A stretch of DNA of 64,000 bases from Trinickia diaoshuihuensis (GCF_003390925.1 NZ_QUBS01000012.1:1-64000); one strand, 5' to 3'. Positions 27,421 through 36,196 are shown, counted from the stretch's first letter. Translations and numbers: made by a program. The notes: generated by a model not told the origin, from the letters alone.

Positions 27421-29001
27421 TCAACGGCGCGCAAGCTCGCCGTCGCGCAAGCGCCAAAGACCCAGCGGGTTCTCGTCGCGCAACGCCGCCGGCATCAGGG
27501 CCTGCGGCAGATCTTGATAGCAAACCGGGCGCAGGAAACGCTCGATCGCCATCGCGCCGACCGACGTCGTGCGCGCATCGGACGTCGCCGGAAACGGGCC
27601 GCCGTGCACCATCGCATGCGTTACCTCGACGCCGGTCGGAAAACCGTTCGCGAGAATGCGCCCCGCCTTGCGCTCGAGCGTCGGCAAGAGCCGCGCCGCG
27701 AGCGCATAGTCGGCCTCGTCGATGTGCAGCGTGGCCGTCAATTGACCTTCCAGATGCTCGGCCACGCGCAGCAGTTCCTCGGTGTCGCGGCATTGGACCA
27801 CGAGCGACGCCGGCCCGAAAATTTCGTCTTGTAGCTGCGCATTGGCCAGAAACTCGGCCGCGGTGGTTCTGAAGAGCGCGCCGCGCCCGGCGCACTGCGC
27901 GTCGCTCGCGGCGCCCTCGGCCACGCGCGTCACGCCGGCCGTGTTCGCGCGGGCGTCGATGCCGCTGCGATAAGCCGTTGCTATCCCGGCCGTCAGCATC
28001 GTCTGCGCGCTCTTTTCCTGCAGCGCGCGGGCGGCCGTCGCGACGAATTCCTCCAACGCCGCGCCTTCGATCGCGACGACGAGGCCCGGATTCGTGCAGA
28101 ACTGACCGACGCCGAGCGTGAGGGAGTCGGCGAAGCCGCGAGCCAGCGCATCGGTGCGCGCGGCGAGCGCCGCGGGTAGCACGAACATCGGGTTCACGCT
28201 GCTCATCTCGGCATAGACCGGAATGGGCTCGCGCCGCGACGCGGCCACGCGCATCAACGCAAGACCGCCCTGCCGCGAGCCCGTGAAGCCCACCGCCTTG
28301 ATCGCCGGGTGTGCGACGAGCGCTTCACCAATCGCATTGCCAGCGCCGATCACGAGCGAGAACACGCCTTCGGGCAAGCCGAGATCCGCCACTGCCTTTT
28401 GAATGGCGCGGCCGACCAGTTCGGAGGTGCCCAAATGGGCGGGGTGTGCCTTCACGACCACGGGAGAACCGGCCGCCAAGGCCGACGCCGTGTCGCCGCC
28501 CGCGACCGAAAACGCGAGCGGAAAGTTACTGGCGCCGAATACAGCCACGGGGCCTAGCGCGATGCGTTGCGCGCGCAGATCGGGCCGCGGCGCCGGGACA
28601 CGCTCGGGCATCGCCGAATCGAGCACCGCGCCGCACCAGCGCCCGTCGCGCACGAGCTGCGCGAACAACTTTAGCTGCCCCATCGTACGCGCACGCTCGC
28701 CTTCGAGCCGCGCCTTGGGCAGCGCCGATTCGGCATGCGCGCGCTCGATCAGCATCTCGCCGAGCGCGGCGATGTTCTCGGCGATGGCCTCGAGCAAGCG
28801 GGCGCGCGTCTCGATGGGCGCCGCCCGATAGGCGTCGGCCGCCGCAGCCGCCAAATCGCAGGCGCGCGCCACGTCGGCCACGCCGCCCATCCCGAAGGAC
28901 GGCTCGATCTCGGCGTTGCGCGCCGGATCGAAGGCGCGCATCGAGCCTTGCATCCCTCTTACCGAGGACGCACCCAATAACATTTCGCCGGCAATACGCA
29001 T
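27421..29001 (-). CDS. 2,5-dioxopentanoate (alpha-ketoglutaric semialdehyde) dehydrogenase
   Basis: A 526-aa aldehyde dehydrogenase that converts 2-oxoglutarate semialdehyde to 2-oxoglutarate with NAD(P)+. Catalytic Glu is in the EMSSVNPMFV segment and the nucleophile Cys in GVGQFCTNPGLVVA (about residues 295-308); the FGASNFPLAFSVAGGDTASA region (about 150-169) is the hallmark of the KGSADH subgroup. It follows the DHDPS-like gene by 12 nt and precedes the dehydratase, giving the three enzymes of the non-phosphorylative route in one operon. Confidence 0.88.
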   Translation of the reverse strand: MRIAGEMLLGASSVRGMQGSMRAFDPARNAEIEPSFGMGGVADVARACDLAAAAADAYRAAPIETRARLLEAIAENIAALGEMLIERAHAESALPKARLEGERARTMGQLKLFAQLVRDGRWCGAVLDSAMPERVPAPRPDLRAQRIALGPVAVFGASNFPLAFSVAGGDTASALAAGSPVVVKAHPAHLGTSELVGRAIQKAVADLGLPEGVFSLVIGAGNAIGEALVAHPAIKAVGFTGSRQGGLALMRVAASRREPIPVYAEMSSVNPMFVLPAALAARTDALARGFADSLTLGVGQFCTNPGLVVAIEGAALEEFVATAARALQEKSAQTMLTAGIATAYRSGIDARANTAGVTRVAEGAASDAQCAGRGALFRTTAAEFLANAQLQDEIFGPASLVVQCRDTEELLRVAEHLEGQLTATLHIDEADYALAARLLPTLERKAGRILANGFPTGVEVTHAMVHGGPFPATSDARTTSVGAMAIERFLRPVCYQDLPQALMPAALRDENPLGLWRLRDGELARR

Positions 29002-29013
29002 CGTCGTTCGTCC

Positions 29014-29952
29014 TCAGGCTCCGTGTTCGGCACGCAAGGCCTGCTCGAATCGAAGCAACGCCTGCGCCGCCGCACGCACCGCATCGTGGTGCTGCTTCGG
29101 CGTCTCACTGAGCAGCGGCAGGATCGCGCCCATATCGGCCACGCCCGAGAACGTCACCGCGTCATGCAGCACGCGGATCAGCGAGATGTCGTCGCGCAAC
29201 GTTTCGAGCGGCATGAACGCATCGTAGAGCCGCTGCGTATCAGCGGCGCGCGATTCGCGCACGGCACGCATGAGTTCGCATACGGCACGCGATGCGATAC
29301 ATCCCGAACCGGTGGTCCACGCGGCCAAACCGAAGTCGCGCAAATGAATGACCGCCGGACGTTCGCCCATGCCCGAGACGACGCGCGCGGGATTCACGCT
29401 CTGCAGCAATCGGCGCAGATACGGATCGTTCGAAGGATCGTCGCGTTCGATCGCGTACTTCACGGCGGCCAGCGTGCCGCGATCGACGAGCCGCGCGAGC
29501 GTGTCGACATCGACATACTGCTCGCTCTTCACATACAGCGTGAGCGGAATACCTGCCGTATCGGCGATTCGCGTCAAGCCCGCCTCCACGCCCTCAGGCG
29601 TCGCGAAATTCGCGAACGGCAGCACCATCGCCGTCCGGTAAGAGGTCTGCGCAAGGATGCGAGCTTGATCGAGCATCTTGCCGTAGTCCGCTCCGATGGA
29701 CGGAATGACGCGCGTGCCGGGCGCCGCGCTCTCGGCGAGCATGTCGAGCAGCTCGCGATATTCGCTCACGGCGACGTGATAGAAGTTCGCGTTGCCGCCG
29801 TAGAGCAGCGTCGTAATACCGCCGGCTTCGATGTGACGAATCAGCTTTTGATTTTCGGCGACATCGATCGACAAATCGGCGCGGCGCGCTAGCGGCGGCA
29901 CCGCCATCACGGACGAGGCGAATTCGCTCTCGACAAGTGGGGACACGTTCAT
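29014..29952 (-). CDS. DHDPS-family (class I aldolase-fold) 2-keto-3-deoxy sugar acid dehydratase, divergent
   Basis: A 312-aa TIM-barrel of the dihydrodipicolinate synthase/NAL superfamily. The Schiff-base lysine is in LAAVKYAIERDDP (about residue 162) and the catalytic Tyr in IPLTLYVKS (about 135). The usual GTTGE-type substrate loop is replaced by GGNANFYH (about 53-60), and the N-terminus lacks the FVPAVTPF-like strand, so it is not a lysine-pathway enzyme. By operon position it should convert a 2-keto-3-deoxy acid to alpha-ketoglutaric semialdehyde, with decarboxylation if the substrate is a C6 aldarate derivative. Head of the minus operon; substrate unproven. Confidence 0.75.
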   Translation of the reverse strand: MNVSPLVESEFASSVMAVPPLARRADLSIDVAENQKLIRHIEAGGITTLLYGGNANFYHVAVSEYRELLDMLAESAAPGTRVIPSIGADYGKMLDQARILAQTSYRTAMVLPFANFATPEGVEAGLTRIADTAGIPLTLYVKSEQYVDVDTLARLVDRGTLAAVKYAIERDDPSNDPYLRRLLQSVNPARVVSGMGERPAVIHLRDFGLAAWTTGSGCIASRAVCELMRAVRESRAADTQRLYDAFMPLETLRDDISLIRVLHDAVTFSGVADMGAILPLLSETPKQHHDAVRAAAQALLRFEQALRAEHGA

Positions 29953-30258
29953 GGGGCCTCGAAACGGGTGTTTTGATGACTGATAGGCCGGACGGTATCA
30001 CCAGCAAAACCATCTTGTCAAACAACATAGAGACATCAGTGACGACTTCGATTGCCCTGGTCGTCGCGCGGTTTGCGTTGTCATGCCCGTCTACAGGACC
30101 TCCCAGGCCGCGCCGGCCGACACAATCGACCAACCTATCGTTTACGAGGTTTGACAACTTAAAATTTGCATAACGAAAATGCCATCCCTGGCTTATCGCC
30201 AGGCCGGTTCGGGCGCGCCGAGCGGCGCCCGAGTCGAGTTCAACTCATGGAGACTGAG
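29953..30258. promoter_or_regulatory. Divergent promoter region, sugar-acid operon / polygalacturonase
   Basis: A 306-bp gap. For the minus operon, TTGACA (30017-30022 read on the minus strand) overlaps TTGTCAAACAA at 30015-30025. For the polygalacturonase, TTGACA (30151-30156) and GAAAAT (30175-30180) are 18 bp apart. TTGACAACTT at 30151 also occurs at 15979 in the hyi promoter. Nothing coding is seen in the gap. Confidence 0.5.
30015..30025. promoter_or_regulatory. TTGT-N3-ACAA operator candidate, sugar-acid operon promoter
   Basis: TTGTCAAACAA, 62 bp before the DHDPS-like gene, overlapping the probable -35 box on the minus strand. A regulator bound here would block RNA polymerase directly. 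Confidence 0.5.
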
Positions 30259-32313
30259 ATGGCAGAACAGAAACTGAGCTTGCGTGCATTCGCCGCCGCG
30301 GCCTGGGAGGTCCGCTCCCCCGGGCGTCGCGCCTTCCTGGCCCTTGCCGGCGCGACGGCGGGCGCCACGGTCCTAGCCGGCTTGCCCGGCTGCGGCGGCG
30401 GCTCGAACAGCGGCGGCGCCGCGTCAGGCTCGACGACGAGTTCCACGCCATCCGATCCGATCTGGGGACCGAGCGGCGCAGCCACGCAAATCGTCAATTC
30501 GTTGCAAGGCGTCGCGCAGTCGATGTTTCCCGCCGTCGATTTCAATGTCACGAGCTTCGGGGCGCAGCCAATTACGTCGCAGGTCACGACGGCCTCCGCA
30601 TGGAGTACGGCCATCCCATGGCTCAATCAAAGCACGTCGCCGCAAAGTCCCGGCTCGGAATTGATGGTGTCGTCGAGCTTGACCGGGACGGCCTTCGACT
30701 CGTGCACGGCATTCAATAACGCGATCGTCGCAGCCAATGCGGCCGGCGGCGGCCGCGTGGTCGTGCCGGCCGGCAATTGGTATTGCGGCGGCCCGATCGT
30801 CTTGCTCAGCAACGTCAACTTCCATCTGAGCGAGGCGTGCACGATCTACTTCAGTCCCAACCCGGCCGATTACGCCAAGAACGGCCCCTATGCGACGGCC
30901 AACGGCAACCTGTATTGGACCCGCTGGCAAGGTAACGACTGCCTGAACTTCGGCTCGCCGGTCTACGCGTACAAGCAGAGCAATATCGCCCTGACCGGCG
31001 AAGGCAGCAGTTCGATCCTGAACGGGCAAGCGATGACGCCGATCGAGCCGAACGGGACGACGCCCGCATCGTGCTGGTGGACGTTCAAGGGCACGGCGGG
31101 GGCGTACGGCTGCGCGGGATCGTCCACCCCCTCGCAGAGCTATGCCAATCCGAACAACACGGCCCTGACGAGTCTGACGACGATCACCGCGTCCAACGCT
31201 GCGACGATCCTCCCGCTGCTCACGGCCTCGTCATGGTCGCAGGACCAAAACTACCTGCCCGCGCTTTCGGAATTGGGTGTTCCGGTGACCGCTCGCATCT
31301 TTGGCAACGGCCATTACCTTCGGCCATGCATGGTCGAATTCATCGGCTGCACGAACGTGTTGATGCAGGGCTATCACACGCAAAACACGCCGTTTTGGCA
31401 GCATCATCCGACCGATTGCACGAACGTCGTCATCCAAAACGTCTTCGCCGACAGCATCGGCCCGAACAACGACGGCTTCGATCCCGATGCGTGCAACAAC
31501 GTACTCGCCGACTCCGTCACCTTCAATACGGGCGACGATTGCATCGCGATCAAATCGGGCAAAGCGCTCGATACCGAGTACGGTCCCGCGCAGAACCACG
31601 TGATTCAAAACTGCACGATGAACAGCGGTCACGGCGGCCTCACGCTCGGCAGCGAGATGAGCGCCGGGATCGAGAACATCTACGCGCGCAACCTCACCAT
31701 GCTCAATCAGAACTGGGCGACCAATCCGCTGCAAATGGCGATCCGGATCAAGAGCAACATGAATCGCGGCGGCGTCGTGCGGAACGTCTACATCGACGGA
31801 GTCACGTTGCCGAACGGCATCGCCTTGACGGGCAAGGGCTACGGCTCGAGCAATATGATTCCCGGCAGCCCGATCAATACCTCGGTACCGGTGGGCGTGG
31901 CGACCGCGAGCGCGGGTAACCCGTCGGCGTCGCAAGGCGGACTCATTGCGTTCGATTGCGATTATTCGCCGAACGGCGATGCCGTTCGCTTGAGCCCGCC
32001 GGTGATACGCAACGTCAACATCAGCAACGTTACGGCGGGCAATGTCACGCTAGCGGGCAAGACCGGATCGTGCTTCCAGGCGATCGTCGCACAAGGCCCC
32101 GTCGCGGCGGACTACAACGGCCCTTCCCCCGCGCCCGCCGTCTCGCCGATCACCGGCATCACGATTTCGAACTGCAATCTCGGTACGCCGGTGTCGAACG
32201 GCACCGCGAGCGCGACGAACCCGGGGCCGATCTATATCTGGAACGTCAATGCGATCACATTGAGTAACGTCGTGATCGGTACGACGACCTATAACACGTC
32301 GCTCACGGGCTGA
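30259..32313 (+). CDS. Polygalacturonase, glycoside hydrolase family 28, Tat-type lipoprotein
   Basis: A 684-aa enzyme that hydrolyses alpha-1,4-galacturonan (pectate). GH28 catalytic motifs are all present: NNDG (403-406), GDD (425-427), GHG (457-459) and RIK (496-498). The N-terminus carries a twin-arginine signal (GRRAFLAL, Arg 23-24) and a lipobox GLPGC with Cys45, followed by a Gly/Ser/Thr-rich linker (about 46-70), so it is probably exported folded and lipid-anchored. I chose ATG 30259 because GGAG lies 6 nt upstream; ATG 30247 lacks a site. It supplies galacturonate for the surrounding pathway. At over 680 residues it is longer than most bacterial GH28 enzymes; the extra part includes a Ser/Thr/Ala-rich stretch near 290-340. 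Confidence 0.9.
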   Translation: MAEQKLSLRAFAAAAWEVRSPGRRAFLALAGATAGATVLAGLPGCGGGSNSGGAASGSTTSSTPSDPIWGPSGAATQIVNSLQGVAQSMFPAVDFNVTSFGAQPITSQVTTASAWSTAIPWLNQSTSPQSPGSELMVSSSLTGTAFDSCTAFNNAIVAANAAGGGRVVVPAGNWYCGGPIVLLSNVNFHLSEACTIYFSPNPADYAKNGPYATANGNLYWTRWQGNDCLNFGSPVYAYKQSNIALTGEGSSSILNGQAMTPIEPNGTTPASCWWTFKGTAGAYGCAGSSTPSQSYANPNNTALTSLTTITASNAATILPLLTASSWSQDQNYLPALSELGVPVTARIFGNGHYLRPCMVEFIGCTNVLMQGYHTQNTPFWQHHPTDCTNVVIQNVFADSIGPNNDGFDPDACNNVLADSVTFNTGDDCIAIKSGKALDTEYGPAQNHVIQNCTMNSGHGGLTLGSEMSAGIENIYARNLTMLNQNWATNPLQMAIRIKSNMNRGGVVRNVYIDGVTLPNGIALTGKGYGSSNMIPGSPINTSVPVGVATASAGNPSASQGGLIAFDCDYSPNGDAVRLSPPVIRNVNISNVTAGNVTLAGKTGSCFQAIVAQGPVAADYNGPSPAPAVSPITGITISNCNLGTPVSNGTASATNPGPIYIWNVNAITLSNVVIGTTTYNTSLTG

Positions 32314-32337
32314 ACGGACGCTCGCGGAGCGCGGGCG

Positions 32338-32712
32338 TCACTTCACGGTGAACGTGTAATGTCCTTGCGTTCGGTGGCCGTCGGCCGCCACGGCCACCCA
32401 AGAGACCGTGTAAAGACCGGGCGTCAGCGCGCGAAGCGCCACGCTCATGTGCTTCTTGTCGTTCGCATCGACGCTGGATGCGCCGTTCGTCGCATCCTTG
32501 CCGGCCGCATCGGTCACTTTCAACGAACTGAACGCGGGCTCCAGCGCGTCGTCGAATTCGATCGACACTTGGGCCGTGCCGGCCCCGACCGTGGCGCCGG
32601 CACCCGGCGTTTGCTGCTTCGGATGTGCGTGAGCGTAAGCCCACTGTGCGAATGCGACGAGCAGTGTGCAGACGCCGATGCGCGCGAACGGGAAAATCGA
32701 AGATGGCTTCAT
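32338..32712 (-). CDS. copC: CopC-domain periplasmic copper-binding protein
   Basis: A 124-aa periplasmic protein. The signal peptide ends at AYA (about residue 27) so the mature chain starts at His (HAHPKQQTPG), the N-terminal Cu(II) ligand of CopC; the other ligands, Asp and His, are in the AADGHRTQGHYTF segment near the C-terminus. This is the single Cu(II) site type without the Met-rich Cu(I) site. It follows the outer-membrane protein gene by 16 nt in a minus-strand cluster with a His-rich DUF2946 protein, indicating copper handling. Confidence 0.87.
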   Translation of the reverse strand: MKPSSIFPFARIGVCTLLVAFAQWAYAHAHPKQQTPGAGATVGAGTAQVSIEFDDALEPAFSSLKVTDAAGKDATNGASSVDANDKKHMSVALRALTPGLYTVSWVAVAADGHRTQGHYTFTVK

Positions 32713-32728
32713 GAGAATGGGTCCCGAA

Positions 32729-33640
32729 TTAGAACAGCGGTTTGCCCAGCGAACCGGGGAATATATCGTCGAAATAGAGATGCGCCTGTACGAGCACACC
32801 TGTGTGCGAACCGCTCGCGCGATTCACGGGTATCTGCGCTTCGATAGCGAACTGCCCATACCGATTCATCCAGATCAAGCCCGGGTTGATCGTACCGGTC
32901 GTCTGACCGGCGCAAACACCGGCCGTGCAGGTATTCATCGGAAACTCGACGATCGGTATCAAGTTCGAAATCGGTTCGGGCAAGTGCAAGTCTCTGACCT
33001 GCGACTGCAAGTACGGGATGCTGTACTGCAAGGAGACGCCCCAGCCCAATGAATTCGGCCCCGTGTCGGAGTTGGCCGTCGTAAGGTGCGGCCCCAGTTG
33101 CCCCGTGATCGCGAACGGACGCAGATAACCGAGCGATGCGGGCAAATCGCCAAACCCCTTCCCGAAATAGAGGTTGGGCGTGAACGTCGAATACCCGCTC
33201 GCAATCGATTTGGCGCCCGTGCCGCCCAGCTCCGCGACAAGGCCGACCGATGCCATGAACTCGTGTTTCGGGTTGACGTAGGCGAGGTACTTCAGACCGA
33301 CCGCGGTGTTGTCGAACCCGCGCGCGGAACTGCCGTCGGGAGCGTTTTGATTGACGTACTGCCCGCCCACGCTGAAGGCCAGGTTCGATGTGATCAATTT
33401 GTCCCACTCGTAGGAGGCGGTATTGATATTGATCGGATCGCCGTCGTCGGTCGTGTTCTTGATATGGCCGAACTGAAAGTCGAATTCATCGCCGACGCCC
33501 GGGTCGTCGATCGTTAGGGTGACGGGAAAAGTGCGATCGCCCGCGACGGCGTGCGCCATCGCGGTCGAACTGCACGCGGCGAAGCCGGCGGCCGCGCATA
33601 GCGCGGCGTGCCGCTTCGCGAAACTGCAAAAGCGTTTCAT
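32729..33640 (-). CDS. Outer-membrane beta-barrel protein of unknown function, copper cluster
   Basis: A 303-aa protein with signal peptide (ends near STAMAHA, residue 30), alternating hydrophobic strands and a C-terminal Phe (GSLGKPLF), the pattern of an outer-membrane barrel. It contains two Cys in a loop (NTCTAGVCAG, about 237-246) that could form a disulfide or bind metal. I do not recognise a characterised family. Its placement between a DUF2946 gene and copC suggests a role in metal export or uptake across the outer membrane; that is inference. Confidence 0.65.
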   Translation of the reverse strand: MKRFCSFAKRHAALCAAAGFAACSSTAMAHAVAGDRTFPVTLTIDDPGVGDEFDFQFGHIKNTTDDGDPININTASYEWDKLITSNLAFSVGGQYVNQNAPDGSSARGFDNTAVGLKYLAYVNPKHEFMASVGLVAELGGTGAKSIASGYSTFTPNLYFGKGFGDLPASLGYLRPFAITGQLGPHLTTANSDTGPNSLGWGVSLQYSIPYLQSQVRDLHLPEPISNLIPIVEFPMNTCTAGVCAGQTTGTINPGLIWMNRYGQFAIEAQIPVNRASGSHTGVLVQAHLYFDDIFPGSLGKPLF

Positions 33641-33741
33641 GTCGGAGTCCCAATGGTGGCTCGATGCCGCGCGTCCATCACGCGCGCGCAGTCACACCGC
33701 GGTATTCGCGCACCGCGGGTTGGTCTTTGCTCGGAGGGGGC

Positions 33742-34158
33742 TCAAGAAACGAACGGAGGCGCGCGCGGCTGCGCGGCAAGGAAACGCTCGCAAACCTCAG
33801 GCTCGGCGAGGGCGACGGCAAGCGGCGCGGCGGCGGCGAGCGGTACGGGCAGAAACACCGGCATGAGGGCCGGCACCATCGGAAGATGGGAGAAGAACGC
33901 GCAATACCCGCAGGCCTGCCCATGACCCGATGCATCGTGCCCATGACTAGGCCGGTCCGAATCGCCGCCCACCGGCATCTGGGCGGCCGCGTGGTCCGGA
34001 CACTGCGAGCCGGCAATGGTCTCGTGCTGAGCATGCTCGGCATGCTCGGCATGCTCGCGCGCCGCGAGCGTCTGCGAAATCGCGGGGGCGAGCACGGTCA
34101 TCCAGATTGCAAGCAATCCGAGCAGGGCACCGAACCGGCGGAGGCGGCGATTGAGCAT
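33742..34158 (-). CDS. DUF2946 His-rich exported protein
   Basis: A 138-aa protein with an N-terminal TM/signal helix (FGALLGLLAIWMTVLAPAI), a His-rich region with three EHA repeats (REHAEHAEHAQHE, about 34-46) and further His around SHGHDASGHG, then the DUF2946 signature ACGYCAFFSHLPM (about 82-94) and a second hydrophobic segment. His clusters and the CxxC-like CGYC fit metal binding. It precedes the barrel protein and copC, and DUF2946 proteins commonly adjoin copper genes. Function unknown. Confidence 0.78.
   Translation of the reverse strand: MLNRRLRRFGALLGLLAIWMTVLAPAISQTLAAREHAEHAEHAQHETIAGSQCPDHAAAQMPVGGDSDRPSHGHDASGHGQACGYCAFFSHLPMVPALMPVFLPVPLAAAAPLAVALAEPEVCERFLAAQPRAPPFVS
34032..34058 (-). 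repeat. Three 9-bp repeats coding for EHA in the DUF2946 gene
   Basis: Three successive 9-bp units (catgctcgg, the last one ending in gc) encode the EHA-EHA-EHA motif on the minus strand. A unit number that is a multiple of 3 bases allows copy-number change without loss of frame. Confidence 0.8.
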
Positions 34159-34333
34159 CAGAGGGCGCGAGGCGCGCGACGGGAAAGTTGGACCAAGGGC
34201 ATCTCGACCGCCCGATTATCGGCGAGGCCCGCCGGCATGCGCAAGGCCGCCGCGGCAATCCGCTCGCGGCGAGTCAGCCGTAAGACAAGCCGCGACAGGG
34301 CGTACAATCGCGCCACTCCGATTCGACGCAACC

Positions 34334-35035
34334 ATGGACCTCGAAAGCATCCTCTTCAAGCAAGGCTTCGGCTCGCGCCGCCAATGCCGCGCGTTGATCG
34401 CCGAAGGACGCGTCGCGCTCGGCGGCACTGTGTGCACCGACGCCGATGCCGACTTTTCCGTGGACGATCTCGCGTTCGAGGTGGACGGTACGTCGTGGCG
34501 CTACCGCGAGCGTGCCTATTTAATGCTGAACAAGCCGGCCGGTTATGAATGCTCGCGCGAACCGCAGCATCATTTGAGCGTGTTCAGCTTGCTGCCGGCG
34601 CAGTTGCCGACGCGCGGGGTGCAATGCGTCGGCCGGCTCGACGAAGACACGACAGGACTATTGCTGCTGTCCGACGACGGTCAATTCGTGCACGCCTATA
34701 CATCGCCTAAGCGCAAAGTGCCGAAGACCTACCTGGCCACGACGCGGCACGAGCTAGACGATCGCCAGTTGCAAGCGCTGCGCGACGGCGTTCTGCTGCA
34801 TGGAGAAAATGCGCCGATCGCTGCGGCGGCGGTAAGCATGCGCGGCGAGCGCCTGCTCGAAATCACCGTCAACGAGGGGAAGTACCACCAGGTCAAACGC
34901 ATGATCGCAGCGGCGGGCAATCGCTGCGAAGCGCTGCATCGAGAACGGATCGGCTCGCTCGCGCTGCCGCCGGCGCTGGCGCCCGGCGCATGGCAATGGC
35001 TCGACGAAGCGGCGTTGCAAGCGCTGCGCGCCTGA
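34334..35035 (+). CDS. rsuA: 16S rRNA pseudouridine(516) synthase
   Basis: Forms pseudouridine at position 516 of 16S rRNA. The 233-aa protein has an N-terminal S4 domain (LESILFKQGFGSRRQCRALI) and the catalytic GRLDEDTTGLLLLSDDG with the essential Asp (about residues 100-116), then KTYLATTRHELDD and VNEGKYHQVKRM typical of RsuA/RluB/RluE. Length matches RsuA. The ATG at 34334 has no strong ribosome site but begins right at the S4 domain. Monocistronic, convergent with the next gene (15-nt gap). Confidence 0.88.
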   Translation: MDLESILFKQGFGSRRQCRALIAEGRVALGGTVCTDADADFSVDDLAFEVDGTSWRYRERAYLMLNKPAGYECSREPQHHLSVFSLLPAQLPTRGVQCVGRLDEDTTGLLLLSDDGQFVHAYTSPKRKVPKTYLATTRHELDDRQLQALRDGVLLHGENAPIAAAAVSMRGERLLEITVNEGKYHQVKRMIAAAGNRCEALHRERIGSLALPPALAPGAWQWLDEAALQALRA

Positions 35036-35050
35036 GCTCGATGCTTGATT

Positions 35051-36121
35051 TCAGGGCGCGCGACGGCCGCGCAAAAAATCGTCGACGGTCGGATAGCGCA
35101 GCGCCACGCCCAACTCGCGCTTGAGCCGCGCATTCGATAAGCGCCGCGATTCGCGCATGAAGGAAAGCGTGGCCGGATCGAGCATCATTTGCGCCGCCTC
35201 GCGTGTCACGCGCGGCACGCGCGGTAAACCGAATGCGTCGGCCACGCGATCGAAATATTCACCCATCTTCATGACCGTATCGTCCGATGCGTGCACGACG
35301 CGCCCCGCGCGTCCGCGCATCGCCACGCGCAGCACGATCGCGGCGAGATCGTCGGCATGGATGTGATTCGTGTAGACGTCATCAGCGTCGACGAGTGCGG
35401 GCTTGCCTTGCACGATCCGTGCGAGCGGCAAGCGCTCGCGTGCGTAAATGCCGGGAATGCGCACGATGCTCGCCGCCATCACCCCGCGCGCGCTGGCTTG
35501 CCGAAAGCGCCGCTCTGCCGCCACACGCCGCTTCGCGCGCGCGTTCGCGGGCCGCACGGGACGCGTTTCGTCGATCAACGCGCCGGCGCAGTCGCCATAC
35601 ACTCCGGTGGTGCTGGCATAGACGACGCGTAAGCGCGCGCGGGGCCAAGCGGCCGAAAATGCCTCGGGTACAATACCGCCGTTAGTAAGCGTGCCGCCGC
35701 CGCGAGGTGCGAATTGGCCCGGGCCGGACGCCGGACACACCGCTCGGCGGTGCGTCCGTAAGCGCCCCACCGCCGCGCCGGCAGGCTGCTGAGCCGGACG
35801 GTGGCGCGTGCGCGAGCCGAGCGCCGCGATGAGGGCCCGCGTCCGCGGGTCGTCGTCGCCGTGCGCAGGCGGCGGTGCGAGGTGCAGTACGGTAGGTGCA
35901 AGCCCTACGAGTCGTCGCAGCGTTCGCGGCGCATCGAGGTTGCCGACGATGGGCGTCACGCCTTCGGCGCGCAATTGGTCGGCGCGCGCGGCACGCGTCG
36001 TGAGCGCGATGACGCGCGGGGGCGCCGGGCGAGCGAGCAGGCGGCGCGCGCAGCGCAGCCCGACATCGCCGCATCCGACGATGAGCACGCGGGGCCGGCG
36101 CAAGATTCGTGTAGCGTTCAT
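35051..36121 (-). CDS. NAD(P)-binding epimerase-like protein with internal insertion (YeeZ-type)
   Basis: A 356-aa extended SDR/YeeZ-like protein: N-terminal nucleotide motif VLIVGCGDVGLRCARRLL (residues 11-28), RVVYASTTGVYGDCAGALID (about 170-190) with active-site Ser/Tyr and HIHADDLAAIVLR (about 260). Relatives pass directly from the third strand to VYASTTG; here about 55 Arg/Ala/Pro/Gly-rich residues intervene (about 105-160). That stretch contains a near-perfect hairpin (35732-35758). Substrate unknown. Divergent from the flavoenzyme gene with 75 bp between. Confidence 0.72.
   Translation of the reverse strand: MNATRILRRPRVLIVGCGDVGLRCARRLLARPAPPRVIALTTRAARADQLRAEGVTPIVGNLDAPRTLRRLVGLAPTVLHLAPPPAHGDDDPRTRALIAALGSRTRHRPAQQPAGAAVGRLRTHRRAVCPASGPGQFAPRGGGTLTNGGIVPEAFSAAWPRARLRVVYASTTGVYGDCAGALIDETRPVRPANARAKRRVAAERRFRQASARGVMAASIVRIPGIYARERLPLARIVQGKPALVDADDVYTNHIHADDLAAIVLRVAMRGRAGRVVHASDDTVMKMGEYFDRVADAFGLPRVPRVTREAAQMMLDPATLSFMRESRRLSNARLKRELGVALRYPTVDDFLRGRRAP
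35732..35758. repeat. Hairpin element inside a coding insertion
   Basis: CGGAC-A-CACCGC, loop TCG, GCGGTG-C-GTCCG: 11 paired bases and one A/C mismatch, located in the low-complexity insertion of the epimerase-like gene. It resembles a REP/palindromic unit inserted in frame; no second copy was noticed in the window. Confidence 0.5.
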
Positions 36122-36196
36122 GTGCGCGCATTGTAGCGGTCGGCCGTCGTGCGTGCTTCGAGCCCATTTTTTCGCCCTTTTTGTTTCCATCGAGCT

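Noticed and set aside
34032-34058. Short tandem repeats that could hint at a CRISPR array
   Set aside because: Three 9-bp units without spacers inside a DUF2946 coding sequence; no array anywhere in the window was seen.
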